Shown piece after piece: positions 41,115-50,301 of a stretch of DNA of 64,000 nt. The first letter of the stretch is position 1, and every line of letters begins with the position of its first letter. This DNA comes from Phycisphaerales bacterium (GTDB taxonomy: Bacteria; Planctomycetota; Phycisphaerae; Phycisphaerales; UBA1924), in the NCBI GenBank assembly GCA_027083355.1, contig JALWOY010000081.1, forward strand, positions 1 through 64,000, written 5' to 3'. The notes below the pieces were generated by a model that did not search any database, was not told the DNA's origin, and saw only the letters and a program-made list of their open reading frames with translations. Position numbers and translations under genes: made by a program.

Positions 41115-42401
41115 TCATACCAGCGTGCGGACACGCCCCAGCAGCCGCAGCGACTGCGACTGACGCGAGTATGACTCGATCAATGCCCGGTCCGGTTCGC
41201 GGTCCGGCGCGAATGCGCCCTCGACGAGCAGGGCCAGGGACCGGGCGATCGCCGCGGGGTCCTGCCCGGCCCACGCGCCCCGGCCGGCGCGTTCGACAAG
41301 ATCCGAGATCGGCCCCCGCGGCCCGATCACGAACACCGGCGCGACCGAGGCGAGGTATTCGAAGACCTTGGCCGTCAGCACCCCGCCCTGCGGCCCGGAC
41401 CACTCGATGCTCAGCAGCGCCCCGGCCGTGCGTTGCAGCTCGATCGCCGCGGCATGCCCGATCAGCCCGAGATCTTCGACGGCGGCCGCCACACCGGCTT
41501 GCCGTGCCGCCCGGAGCCATTCGGTCCCGCTCGAACCCGCGACGGTCAGGCGGATTCGATCGGCGAGAGCGGGGCTGTCCCGACGCAACCGGGCGAGTGC
41601 ATGCATGAACGGGGCGGCGTCCTGACCCGCGGGATAGAGCGTGCCGGTGTAGACGAGCCGACCGGGATCGGCGGCCCGGGTGGACGAAAGCCCCGGCGGC
41701 GGCATGCCCGTGTGCCCGTTGTAGATCACCTCGACGGGAGACGTAGAGCGACGCCCGAGCCATTCCGCGAGCGGCTCGCTCACCGTGACGAGCATGTCCG
41801 CCTCGCGCAGCACGGCCCGTTCGAGGGCGCGTTCGCGCAGGGTCAGGGGGAACACGCCCCGGGCGTGGTGGTTGGCCGTCCAGAGATCGCGGAACTCGGC
41901 GACGAACCGCCGGGCGGCGCCGAGCCGCTTGAGCCGATTCGCGACGAGCAGCGTCGTGTACGGGCCAGACGATGCCATCACGACATCGAACGGTTCGTCT
42001 TCGGCGAGCGCGAGCCCCGCCTCGACGGCCGGTGTCACCCAGGCATCAGTCAGATCGGGCATGCGCACGCCCGCGTACACCCCGGACCGCGCACGCCAAC
42101 GGGCGAGCGGCCCGGGCCTGCCCCGTGGGCCGGCGGTCACACCGGCGGCCCCCGTCCGCATCCCGCGCTGCCCCGCCTCGCGCCGGAGCCATTCGGCGAA
42201 CACCGACGCCCGGTACGGCACCTCGACGACGCGCACGCCGGGGCTTTCGGCTGGTGCGCCGCGCTGGTCGGGGCGTTTGGTCGTCGTCAAGACGGTCACG
42301 TCCTCGCCCGCATCGGCCCACGCGCACGCGCAGCCGTGCACCCGCAACGACGCGACCGCCGGCTGCGGCGGGTAGAACGCGCTGACGATCAGGACCCGCA
42401 T
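41115..42401 (-). CDS. Glycosyltransferase (GT-B, family 4-like), second of a pair
   Basis: This 428-aa enzyme begins MRVLIVSAFYPPQPAVASLRV, the N-terminal Rossmann strand of GT4. Middle motifs are FVAEFRDLWTANHHARGVFPLT and MLVTVSEPLAEWLGRR; the C-terminal domain reads LVYTGTLYPAGQDAAPFM and GVLTAKVFEYLASVAPVFVIGP (E-x7-E-like). The architecture matches group-1 transferases acting on O-antigen or exopolysaccharide. Its start overlaps the stop of the upstream partner by 13 bases. Substrate is unknown. Confidence 0.87.
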   Translation of the reverse strand: MRVLIVSAFYPPQPAVASLRVHGCACAWADAGEDVTVLTTTKRPDQRGAPAESPGVRVVEVPYRASVFAEWLRREAGQRGMRTGAAGVTAGPRGRPGPLARWRARSGVYAGVRMPDLTDAWVTPAVEAGLALAEDEPFDVVMASSGPYTTLLVANRLKRLGAARRFVAEFRDLWTANHHARGVFPLTLRERALERAVLREADMLVTVSEPLAEWLGRRSTSPVEVIYNGHTGMPPPGLSSTRAADPGRLVYTGTLYPAGQDAAPFMHALARLRRDSPALADRIRLTVAGSSGTEWLRAARQAGVAAAVEDLGLIGHAAAIELQRTAGALLSIEWSGPQGGVLTAKVFEYLASVAPVFVIGPRGPISDLVERAGRGAWAGQDPAAIARSLALLVEGAFAPDREPDRALIESYSRQSQSLRLLGRVRTLV

Positions 42402-43555
42402 CGGTCCCCAGCGTAAACACCGGCGAGCCGCTCCGCGTGGCGGCGGGGGCTCCATTCCTCCAGTTTCTCGGCGACAACTGCCCAATCCGCGGTATCTTCG
42501 CGGGCCGCGCGCAGCGCTTCGAGGACCGATCCGCGGCTGCGGGGGTCGAATGCCGCCCCGACGCCGAACTGTTCGATGATCTCCGGCGGAGCCCCGCGGT
42601 CGGTCACGAGCGGCACGGTGCGCGACGCGAGGGCTTCGAACAGCACCATCGCCGCGTTTTCGGCGCACAGCGAGGGCAGCACGAGCGCGTCGGCGCGGGC
42701 GATCCGGCGGATGGTCTCTGCTCGGTCGAGCCGGCCCGCGAAGTCGGCATCGACGCGGGCGTCCTCCGCCGCACGCCGGCAGCGTTCGAGATCACCGCCG
42801 TCGCCGATGATCTCGATGCGAAGATGCTCGACGCGGCGGAGGTGGGCGATGAATTCTGCGAGTCCTTTCTCCGGCTCGACGCGACCGGCAAAAACGAGGC
42901 GGGTTTCAACGCCGACCGGATGCGCGATGTCGCGGGCCGGGGCCGGCGACACATCGACCGGGTTGGGCACATACACCGCCCCGATCCCGGCCCGTTCCAG
43001 CACGCCGCACGCCCATCGGCTCGGGGCGATGACCGTGTCGATCGCCCGGCGTCGGTGGTGCAGGCGGTAGTTGAACAGGTGCTGGAGCAGTTTCGCCGCC
43101 GAGTGCGCACGGCCGCGGTGGTCCCACCGTTTCGTCAGCAGATAGACGAGCGACGCGAGACGGTCGGGGTCGGCCTCGACGCCCTCGCCTCGAACGAAAA
43201 ACCGCATACCCGCGTTGGGGCAGATAAGGTGGAAATCGTGGGCCGTCGCGACGACGCGCGGGCCGCCGCGTTGCCGGCGCTCTGCCAGCACCGCGAGGAT
43301 GCCCGGCGAGAACAGGTGATAGAAATTGTGCAGGTGCACGACATCGGGCGAGAAGCGTTCGATCGCCTCAGCAAGCACACGCCGGCCCCGGCGCGAGTCG
43401 ATATATCCCCACGGCGACGGCGTCGTAAGCCCCGCGCCCTCGGCCGATAGCAGCATCACGTCGTGCCCGGCGTCGCGCAGGGCGTCCGCCGACAGCGAGC
43501 AGACCACCTCGGCCCCGCCCATCCGCTCGTAATCGTTGACGATGAGGATTCGCAC
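42389..43555 (-). CDS. Family 4 glycosyltransferase, first of a pair
   Basis: This 388-aa GT-B enzyme starts MRILIVNDYERMGGAEVVCS, with DVVHLHNFYHLFSPGILAVL and HDFHLICPNAGMRFF. Donor domain: LVFAGRVEPEKGLAEFIAHL, DADFAGRLDRAETIRRIARADALVLPSLCAENAAMVLFEALASRTVPLVTDRG. The extended Glu motif (ENAAMVLFEA) is standard for GT4. It belongs with the following transferase in a surface-sugar locus. Confidence 0.9.
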   Translation of the reverse strand: MRILIVNDYERMGGAEVVCSLSADALRDAGHDVMLLSAEGAGLTTPSPWGYIDSRRGRRVLAEAIERFSPDVVHLHNFYHLFSPGILAVLAERRQRGGPRVVATAHDFHLICPNAGMRFFVRGEGVEADPDRLASLVYLLTKRWDHRGRAHSAAKLLQHLFNYRLHHRRRAIDTVIAPSRWACGVLERAGIGAVYVPNPVDVSPAPARDIAHPVGVETRLVFAGRVEPEKGLAEFIAHLRRVEHLRIEIIGDGGDLERCRRAAEDARVDADFAGRLDRAETIRRIARADALVLPSLCAENAAMVLFEALASRTVPLVTDRGAPPEIIEQFGVGAAFDPRSRGSVLEALRAAREDTADWAVVAEKLEEWSPRRHAERLAGVYAGDRCGS

Positions 43556-43573
43556 CCGCCCACCCCCGACGCC

Positions 43574-44620
43574 TCAACGGGTTTCGTCGTCCCACCGCAC
43601 CGACGTGGTGAGCCGGAGCGGGCCGGGGGTCCAGCACATCGCCCCGCGTCGCATCACGGGCGGGTTGTCGAGCATGGGGGCCGCGAGTTTGGCGAACCCG
43701 TTGGCCTCGCCCGCACCATCGAAAAGCGAGGGGGCCGAGGCCCACGCGGTCGCCTCGTGGATGTTGCCGATCTCGCCCGAGACGCCGTTGCCCAGGACGA
43801 CCCCCAGCCCGAGGTTCGCGGCCCGGAGGGCGAGGGCGAGCAGTTCCCGTCGACCCCGCGCCTTGCAGAGTTTGAGCTTGATCAGGTCCGCCCCGACCGA
43901 CGAGGCCCGGTCGATGTCGGTTTCGTCGAGGATGGATTCGTCGAGCATGAGCGGGACGCCGGCGCGGACGGCGAGGCGCTCGAAGGCGGCCCATTCGTCG
44001 ATCCCGAGGGGTTGCTCGACGAGTTCGACGGCGGGGTGGTCGCCCAGCACGTCGAGGAACCGGGCGGCCTCGTCCTCGGTGTAAGCCTGATTGGCGTCGA
44101 AGCGGTATCGCACCGGCGGGCCGTCCCGCAGCAGGGCGCGGGCCGATGCGGTGTCGGTTTCGAGATCGTGCCCGACCTTGACCTTGATCGTGGTGAAGCC
44201 CTCCAGCGACGCCGCTTTTTTCACGCACGCGGCCGGGTCGCCCGCGGAGAGGATGCCGACCTGGGGCCACTCGACGGGGCCGTTCATCGCAGCCGGTTCG
44301 ATCGCGTCCTCGATCGCCGAGATCACCGCCGAGCGGGCGAAGGGGCCGGCGGTTTCGTCCCGACTGACCCGGTCGAACGCCTCCTCGGCTTCGAGCCCGA
44401 CGATCGTCGACGCGAGATGCCGCAGGGCGCGGGCCACGTCCTCGTCCGTTTCCTTGCCGTAGCCGGGCAGGGCGACCGCCTCGCCGAGGCCCACGATGCC
44501 GGCGTCGGTCGTGCATTCGACGAGCCGGACGGGGAAGGATTCGAGCGTCACGAACGAGAGCGCGTAGGGCGCGCGCAGGCGCACGGCTGTCAGCCCGGTC
44601 CGCACGCGGGCGATCTTCAT
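43574..44620 (-). CDS. Enolase-superfamily (muconate lactonizing/dipeptide epimerase-like) enzyme
   Basis: This 348-aa enzyme has capping-domain N-terminus (ALSFVTLESFPVRLVEC, VGLGEAVALPGYGKET) and the (beta/alpha)7beta barrel with all catalytic elements: lysine strand TIKVKVG, metal ligands RFDANQAY, VELVEQPL and LMLDESIL, and the second lysine side LIKLKLCKA. That is the MLE subgroup (epimerases, o-succinylbenzoate synthase, cycloisomerases). ATG at 44620 overlaps the upstream flavoprotein gene's stop in ATGA. The link to the flavoprotein and cysH is interesting but unexplained. Confidence 0.87.
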   Translation of the reverse strand: MKIARVRTGLTAVRLRAPYALSFVTLESFPVRLVECTTDAGIVGLGEAVALPGYGKETDEDVARALRHLASTIVGLEAEEAFDRVSRDETAGPFARSAVISAIEDAIEPAAMNGPVEWPQVGILSAGDPAACVKKAASLEGFTTIKVKVGHDLETDTASARALLRDGPPVRYRFDANQAYTEDEAARFLDVLGDHPAVELVEQPLGIDEWAAFERLAVRAGVPLMLDESILDETDIDRASSVGADLIKLKLCKARGRRELLALALRAANLGLGVVLGNGVSGEIGNIHEATAWASAPSLFDGAGEANGFAKLAAPMLDNPPVMRRGAMCWTPGPLRLTTSVRWDDETR

Positions 44621-46155
44621 GGGGTGGCCGCGGAGAAAGTCAGACGCACCGCCGCCTCCTGCCGGGCGCGCTCGGCGCGATCGGCGGTCATCCGGCGTCG
44701 GCGTTCGAGCGTCTCGGCTTCCTTGTCCTTTTCGGCGCTGAGCACATACCCGACGGGGTTGTATCGCACGCCGTCGGCGTCCTCGGCCGCGTTGATCAGC
44801 CGGCCCGTCGCCAGGCGTTTGCCCTGCTCGACGAACGCACGCCACGAATCGGCGAGCTCGTCTTCGTTCAGGAGCCGGCCCTCGTGCAGGTGCCCGATCA
44901 TGGGTCGGGACATCACGGTGTGGTGCCGGAGCGTCGAGGTGAGCATCCGCAGCGGCAGGCTGTCGTTGGCGCCGACCTCCTCGAAGACGAGCGGCGCGGT
45001 GAGCAGGTCGGTAAAGACATAATCCCCACGCCGGAGGTATCGGGTGCGCTCCATGAACTGCTGGTACATGGACTCGACACCGGTACGATCCCGCAGCGTC
45101 AACGCCACGGGGACAACCGCGTCGAGGCCCACGAAGCCCTCGTGGTGTGTCTTGAAATAGTCGGTCTTGCGTTTGATGATGCAGCGGTACTTGCTGTCGA
45201 CATCGACCTCGGTGGGGCAGATGTCGCACGCGATGCAGCGTGTGACGTCCGCATCCGAGGCGTCGAAGACGCTCGCCGCCACGCCGCCGGGGGTCTGGTT
45301 GACGAGCCGCTCGATCTGCGAGACGCAGTAGCCGTCCTTGTCCTGGAGGACCCAGAACCCGACGCGGAGGGTGTCGATGAACGAGGCATCGCCGGCCTTG
45401 CGGAGCTGGTGGGCCACGCGGGCGATGCGCCGACCCGTGCCCATCGAGGTGTTGAGCCCGTAGTCGTCCTTCCACGCCGACCCGACGTCGCCGGCGTGCA
45501 CCGTCCCGCCGTACTGGCTGGTCGTCTCGGAGTCGTTCCCGACGGCGAGCATCCCCGCGTTGAGCATGTCGACGATCTGGTAGATCAGCGCCGTCTCCTG
45601 CCCGCCGTTGCGCTTGGCGCCGACGGCGACGCCGGTGTAGACCTTGCCGCGGACGGCCTCGGCGAGCCGCTCGTCACCGCGGAACAACTCGATCAGCGAG
45701 GCCGACAACGAGGAGCGGTCGCCGAAATAGACCGGGGTGGCGAGGATGATCGCGTCGGCTTCCTCGATCTTCTCGATGAGGGTTTCGAGGCGACGCACCC
45801 CACCCGCCGGCGGGAAGTGGTCCACCAGCGACACGAGGTCGATCCGGCAGCCCAGTTCCTTCGCGGCCCACAACGCCGCCGAAAGCCCGACCTCCGAGTT
45901 CGACAGGCCCTTGTTGCCGACCTCGCGCTTCAGGTTCGCGTAGATCTCGTCGAACGGCTTGCCCTCGGACCGGCCCGCGTGGACGAAGTTTTCGAGGTGC
46001 GCCAGGCTCTCGGTCTTGAGGAACGCGCGCAGATCGTCCTCGCACCCGAGGCCGCGGATCTGCTCGGCGAGCTGCTCGGCCCCCTCGGCCCAACGCCCGG
46101 CCCGCAGGCTGGCGCACAGACCGAGGATCTTCGGTGCTTCGGCGGGTGTGTTCAC
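44617..46155 (-). CDS. Flavodoxin-fold reductase with C-terminal CxxCxxC domain
   Basis: This 512-aa protein has an NADPH-dependent FMN reductase/flavodoxin-like half (residues 1-240: KILGLCASLRAG, then ADAIILATPVYFGDRSSLSASLIELFRG). A second half carries the motif RCIACDICPTEVDVDSKYRC (C-x2-C-x2-C and a fourth Cys), resembling a 4Fe-4S site, then a large region (DYVFTDLLTAPLVFEEVGANDSLPLRMLTSTLRHHTVMSRPM) that I do not recognise. GTG at 46155 overlaps the cysH stop and its stop overlaps the next start, so three genes are coupled. Role is unknown; electron transfer linked to sulfur assimilation is a guess. Confidence 0.75.
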   Translation of the reverse strand: MNTPAEAPKILGLCASLRAGRWAEGAEQLAEQIRGLGCEDDLRAFLKTESLAHLENFVHAGRSEGKPFDEIYANLKREVGNKGLSNSEVGLSAALWAAKELGCRIDLVSLVDHFPPAGGVRRLETLIEKIEEADAIILATPVYFGDRSSLSASLIELFRGDERLAEAVRGKVYTGVAVGAKRNGGQETALIYQIVDMLNAGMLAVGNDSETTSQYGGTVHAGDVGSAWKDDYGLNTSMGTGRRIARVAHQLRKAGDASFIDTLRVGFWVLQDKDGYCVSQIERLVNQTPGGVAASVFDASDADVTRCIACDICPTEVDVDSKYRCIIKRKTDYFKTHHEGFVGLDAVVPVALTLRDRTGVESMYQQFMERTRYLRRGDYVFTDLLTAPLVFEEVGANDSLPLRMLTSTLRHHTVMSRPMIGHLHEGRLLNEDELADSWRAFVEQGKRLATGRLINAAEDADGVRYNPVGYVLSAEKDKEAETLERRRRMTADRAERARQEAAVRLTFSAATP

Positions 46156-46940
46156 GCTTCGCTCCTTCTCACGCCGGTCGGGGCGTGCACATGGATTCCG
46201 CATTCGAGTTTGGGCATGCTGTTCCACCGGCCCGCGCGTTCCGGTTCGCCCGGGAGAACCGGGCTTGTGCACGGGCGGCAGCCGATGCTCGGGTACCCCT
46301 CGTCGTGAAGGGGATTATACGGCAGGTCGTGCTCGTGGATATACGACCAGCACTGTTCACGCGTCCAGTCCACCAGCGGGTAGATCTTGATCGAGCCCCG
46401 GCCGTCGATCTCGATCGGGCTGAGCCCCGATCGGCTCACGGACTGGTCCCGCCGGAGGGCGCTCAGCCACGCCTTCTTCGTGTGCAGGACCCGCAGCAGG
46501 GGTTCGACCTTGCGGTAGTGGCAGCACAGATCGGGGTTTGTCCGCCACGGCTCCGGCCCGATGAGCGACTCGATCTGCTCATCGTTGAACGCGGGGGTCA
46601 GGACCTCGAAACGGATCGGCCAGCGCCGCTCGATCTCGTCTTTCAGGGCGAGGGTCTGCTCGAAGTGCTTGCCGGTGTCGATGAAGTAGACGGTGAGGTT
46701 GTCGACAAGTCGACGCAGATGGTCCAGCATGACGATGCCGCTGTAGCCTAGGGCGGTCATCACGCCGAGCCCGTCGCCGAACGAGTCGACCGCCCAGCGG
46801 AGCACGTCCTCCATCGGTCGGCCCGCCAGCGTCTCGGCTTGCTGCTCGACCCACAACGCCTTGTTGTCGTCGAAAGAGTTGTCGTCGAACGATTCCAGCC
46901 CCGTGGGTTCGATCCACCCCGCCGCGTCGTGCTCGGACAT
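46152..46940 (-). CDS. cysH: Phosphoadenylyl/adenylyl sulfate reductase CysH
   Basis: This 262-aa enzyme reduces activated sulfate to sulfite. It has the PP-loop fold with ALGYSGIVMLDHLRR, VYFIDTGKHFEQT and PLVDWTREQCW. The catalytic Cys lies in LECGIH near the C-terminus (ECGLH type). CCHYRKVEPL and GCRPC supply the CC...CxxC ligands of the 4Fe-4S cluster characteristic of APS reductases rather than the cluster-free PAPS type. The ATG at 46940 is followed by the usual acidic lead. TATACT at 46996-47001 (minus) may be its -10. It starts a coupled three-gene operon. Confidence 0.93.
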   Translation of the reverse strand: MSEHDAAGWIEPTGLESFDDNSFDDNKALWVEQQAETLAGRPMEDVLRWAVDSFGDGLGVMTALGYSGIVMLDHLRRLVDNLTVYFIDTGKHFEQTLALKDEIERRWPIRFEVLTPAFNDEQIESLIGPEPWRTNPDLCCHYRKVEPLLRVLHTKKAWLSALRRDQSVSRSGLSPIEIDGRGSIKIYPLVDWTREQCWSYIHEHDLPYNPLHDEGYPSIGCRPCTSPVLPGEPERAGRWNSMPKLECGIHVHAPTGVRRSEA

Positions 46941-47168
46941 TTGCCGGTCCCTCGGTCTGTTCCGGACCATCCGGCCCGGTTTGTTCTAAGCCGCGAGTAT
47001 AGGACACCGCCGGGGAGCCGTGGGCGCACGGAGGGCGGAGCTGAACCGGGGTAACACCATTGTGCGCGGATTTGTGCATGAAACATGGCCCGCCTGCACG
47101 CGCCGAAAGCGTTGCACCGGACTAGGCTAGCACAAAGCCAGGTAACCGATGCGTGGGGGCAGCAGAGC

Positions 47169-48239
47169 ATGAACACAACACAACCTTCCATCGCCGTGCT
47201 CGGGTGCGGCGGCTGGGGCAAGAACATCATCCGAACGATGGCGAAGGTCCACGGCGTGGCCGCGGTGGTCGATCCTTCCGACGCGGGGGCCGCGTTGGCC
47301 GCCGAGCTTGCCCCCGACGCGGCGGTGCACCGGACACCCGATGCGGTAATGGACGATCCGTCGATCGACGCGGTGATGATCGCGACGCCGGCCGAGACGC
47401 ATTTCGAATTGGCCTCGCGTGCGATCGCCGCGGGCAAGCATGTGTACGTCGAGAAGCCCCTGACGACCGAGCTGGGTCATGCCCGGGAGCTGGTCCGCCT
47501 GGCCGACGAGGCGGGGCGGGTGCTGATGGTCGGGCATCTGCTGGAATACCACCCGGCGATCCTGAAACTGCGTGAGCTGATCGATTCGGGCGAGCTGGGC
47601 AAGGTCCGTTACATTATCTCGAACAGGCTGAACCTCGGCAAGATCCGCACGGAGGAGAACGCGTTGTGGTCGTTCGCCCCGCACGATATCGCGGTGATCC
47701 TCCGGCTGGTCGGGTCCGACCCGATCCAGGTGGTGTGCACCGGGGGGTGCTATGTCAGCCCGAACATCGCCGACACGACCGTGACGCAGCTGCTGTTCGA
47801 CGACGGGGTGCGTGCGCACGTCTTCGTGTCGTGGCTGCACCCGTTCAAGGAGCAGATGCTGGTGGTGGTCGGCTCCGAGAAGATGGCCAGTTTCAACGAC
47901 ATCACCAAGGAGCTGGTCCTGCACGACCAGCGTGTGGATTTCGACGAGGGCCGGCCCGTGCCGATCAAGGGCGAGGGCACGCACGTCGAGTTCGATACGA
48001 CGATGCCGCTCGACGCGGAATGCCTGCACTTTGTGGATGCGGTCCGCAACGGCGTGACCCCGCGGACCGACGGCCGCAACGGGCTGCGGGTGCTGAGCAT
48101 TCTGAGCGCCGCCCAGCGATCGTTGATGCTCAACGGGGTGCCCGTGACGACCGAGACGGGCGGCATCGCCCACGTCGAGGAGGGCACGCCGATCCGCGGT
48201 TCTTTTCGCCGCGAGGCCAAGGCCCCCGCGACCGTCTGA
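47169..48239 (+). CDS. Gfo/Idh/MocA oxidoreductase, WbpB/WlbA-like
   Basis: This 356-aa NAD-dependent dehydrogenase is first in a four-gene sugar pathway. Rossmann start IAVLGCGGWGKNIIRT, then IDAVMIATPAETHFELASRAIAAGKHVYVEKPLTT with the catalytic EKP lysine, then GHLLEYHPAILKLRELIDSGELGKVRYI and SFAPHDIAVILRL. It matches the enzyme that oxidises UDP-GlcNAcA at C3 in the WbpA-B-E-D route. ATG at 47169 is preceded by a purine-rich AGCAGAGC; earlier in-frame starts are weaker. The acetyltransferase gene follows 60 bases on. Confidence 0.87.
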   Translation: MNTTQPSIAVLGCGGWGKNIIRTMAKVHGVAAVVDPSDAGAALAAELAPDAAVHRTPDAVMDDPSIDAVMIATPAETHFELASRAIAAGKHVYVEKPLTTELGHARELVRLADEAGRVLMVGHLLEYHPAILKLRELIDSGELGKVRYIISNRLNLGKIRTEENALWSFAPHDIAVILRLVGSDPIQVVCTGGCYVSPNIADTTVTQLLFDDGVRAHVFVSWLHPFKEQMLVVVGSEKMASFNDITKELVLHDQRVDFDEGRPVPIKGEGTHVEFDTTMPLDAECLHFVDAVRNGVTPRTDGRNGLRVLSILSAAQRSLMLNGVPVTTETGGIAHVEEGTPIRGSFRREAKAPATV

Positions 48240-48298
48240 GCCGGGTTGAGCCGACCCGTCCTGATTCATCCTGACCCGATCTGACCTGAAGCAGAGCC

Positions 48299-48919
48299 AT
48301 GACACAGACCGCAGAAACCGCAGAGAACATCCGAGTGCACGAGACCGCGTGCGTCGACGAGGGCTGCACGATCGGCCCGGGCACGAGCATCTGGCACTAC
48401 ACGCACGTGATGCCGGGGTGCACGATCGGCGAGAACGTGAACATCGGGCAGAACGTCGTCGTCTCGCCGGACGTGACGATCGGCAAGGGCTGCAAGATCC
48501 AGAACAACGTGAGCCTGTACACCGGGGTGGTGCTGGAGGACTACGTCTTCTGCGGGCCCTCGATGGTGTTCACGAACGTGACCAACCCGCGGTGCGAGAT
48601 CCCCCGGCGGGATCAATACAAGCCCACGCGCGTCAAATACGGCGCGAGCCTGGGGGCGAACTGCACGATCGTGTGCGGGCACGACGTGGGGCGGTTCGCC
48701 CTCGTCGCCGCGGGGGCCGTGGTGACGAAGGACGTGCCCGATTACGCCGTCGTCGCGGGTGTGCCCGCCAGGCGGATCGGGTGGGCGTGCCGGTGCGGGT
48801 ATCTGCTGCCGGGGGCGGACGAGGCCGGGGTGCTGACGTGCGGCGAGTGCGGCAACACCTACCGGCAGGCCGGCGGGGACCGGCTCGAACCGGTGTCCGA
48901 GGCCGACCCGCGGGCCTGA
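48299..48919 (+). CDS. Hexapeptide N-acetyltransferase, WbpD/WlbB-like
   Basis: This 206-aa left-handed beta-helix enzyme should acetylate the 3-amino group of the UDP-sugar. Repeats include GTSIWHYTHVMPGCTIGENVNIGQNVVVSPDVTIGKGCKIQNN and VTNPRCEIPRRDQYKPTRVKYGASLGANCTIVCGHDVGRFALVAAGAVVTKDVPDYAVVAGVPAR. The C-terminus adds a zinc-ribbon-like CRCGYLLPG...CGECGN (CxC and CxxC), which also occurs in some family members. ATG at 48299 follows GCAGAGCC. The gene sits between the dehydrogenase and aminotransferase. Confidence 0.88.
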   Translation: MTQTAETAENIRVHETACVDEGCTIGPGTSIWHYTHVMPGCTIGENVNIGQNVVVSPDVTIGKGCKIQNNVSLYTGVVLEDYVFCGPSMVFTNVTNPRCEIPRRDQYKPTRVKYGASLGANCTIVCGHDVGRFALVAAGAVVTKDVPDYAVVAGVPARRIGWACRCGYLLPGADEAGVLTCGECGNTYRQAGGDRLEPVSEADPRA

Positions 48920-49034
48920 ACAACGCAACATCGAGCGGATCGGCCGGGCGGACCCGGCGGGCCCGCGTCGAATACCATCCCAGATCGAACCGCGCGGCGT
49001 CGGGCCGCGTCGCAGCATGATAAAAGGAAAGACC

Positions 49035-50249
49035 ATGAGCCAGATCACCGTTCCCCTGCTCGACCTGAAGGCCCAGTACAACACGCTCCGCGACGAGATC
49101 GAGCCGGTGGTCCGGCGGGTGATCGAGGACCAGTGGTTCATCATGGGCCCCGAGGTCAAATCGCTGGAAGAAGAGATCGCCGCGTACACCGGCGTCCGGC
49201 ACGCCATCGGGTGCGCCTCGGGCACCGACGCGATCCTGCTGGCGTGCATGGCGCTGGGCATCGGCCCGGGCGACGAGGTCATCGTCCCGACGTACACGTT
49301 CTTCGCCACCGCGGGCTCGGTCAGCCGGCTCGGGGCGACGCCCGTCTTCGCCGACATCGACCCGGTCACGTACAACATGGACATCGAGCACACCCGCCGG
49401 CTCGCCGCGGACTGCAAGAACCTCAAGGCGATCATGCCCGTGCACCTGTTCGGGCAGGCCTGCGACATGGCCGCGTGGACCGCGCTGGGCGAGGAGCTCG
49501 GGGTCCCCGTGATCGAGGACGCCGCCCAGGCCATCGGCACCAAAGACAGCGACGGCGTGATGACCGGCAACCGCGGCGCCGCCGGGTGCTTCAGTTTCTT
49601 CCCCTCGAAGAACCTCGGCTGCTTCGGCGACGGGGGCCTCGTCACCACCAACGACGACGAGATCGCCGACAAGATCAACATCCTCCGGCTGCACGGGTCG
49701 CGGCCGAAGTATTACCACGCGATCGTCGGGCTGAACTCGCGACTGGACGCGTTGCAGGCGGCGGTGCTGCGTGTGAAGCTGCGTCATCTGGAGTCGTGGC
49801 ACGACGCCCGCAACGCCAACGCGGACACCTACGACCGGCTCTTCGCCGAGGCGGGTGCGACGACGAACGAGACGCCGATCCCGGAGGACTGGGCCGACCA
49901 CGACGAGCCGGTGATCCGCACGCCCAAGCGGCCCACCGACGGCAAATCGCGGCACGTGTTCAACCAGTACGTCATCCGGGTGCCGGCGCCGCTGCGTGAC
50001 CCGCTGCGTGAGCACCTGAAGGCGAACAACATCGGCAACGAGGTGTATTACCCGGTGCCGCTGCATCTCCAGCAGTGCTTCGCCGACCTGGGCGGCAAGC
50101 CGGGGGATCTGCCACACGCCGAGCACGCCGCGGCCGAGACGATCGCGCTGCCGATCTATCCCGAGCTGACGGATGAGCAGCAGCGGTACGTCGCCGAGAC
50201 GGTGGTGTCGTTCGTGCGGGCCAACGCGCGGGCCGCCGCCGGGGTCTGA
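49035..50249 (+). CDS. DegT/DnrJ/EryC1 aminotransferase, WbpE/WlbC-like
   Basis: This 404-aa PLP enzyme should aminate C3 of the keto-sugar. Landmarks: LDLKAQYNTLRDEI, IGCASGTDAILLACMALGIGPGDEVIVPTYTFFATAGSVSRLGA, VPVIEDAAQAIGT and the Schiff-base Lys in FSFFPSKNLGCFGDGG. The insert PIPEDWADHDEPVIRTPKRPTDGKSRHVFNQYVIRV is slightly longer than usual. ATG at 49035 is chosen over 49017 because AAAAGGAAAG lies between them. Confidence 0.92.
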   Translation: MSQITVPLLDLKAQYNTLRDEIEPVVRRVIEDQWFIMGPEVKSLEEEIAAYTGVRHAIGCASGTDAILLACMALGIGPGDEVIVPTYTFFATAGSVSRLGATPVFADIDPVTYNMDIEHTRRLAADCKNLKAIMPVHLFGQACDMAAWTALGEELGVPVIEDAAQAIGTKDSDGVMTGNRGAAGCFSFFPSKNLGCFGDGGLVTTNDDEIADKINILRLHGSRPKYYHAIVGLNSRLDALQAAVLRVKLRHLESWHDARNANADTYDRLFAEAGATTNETPIPEDWADHDEPVIRTPKRPTDGKSRHVFNQYVIRVPAPLRDPLREHLKANNIGNEVYYPVPLHLQQCFADLGGKPGDLPHAEHAAAETIALPIYPELTDEQQRYVAETVVSFVRANARAAAGV

Positions 50250-50301
50250 TGGGAGAGGGACTGGTCGATTCAGCCGGCCGAGCACCGGCCGGGAGGCAGG
50301 C

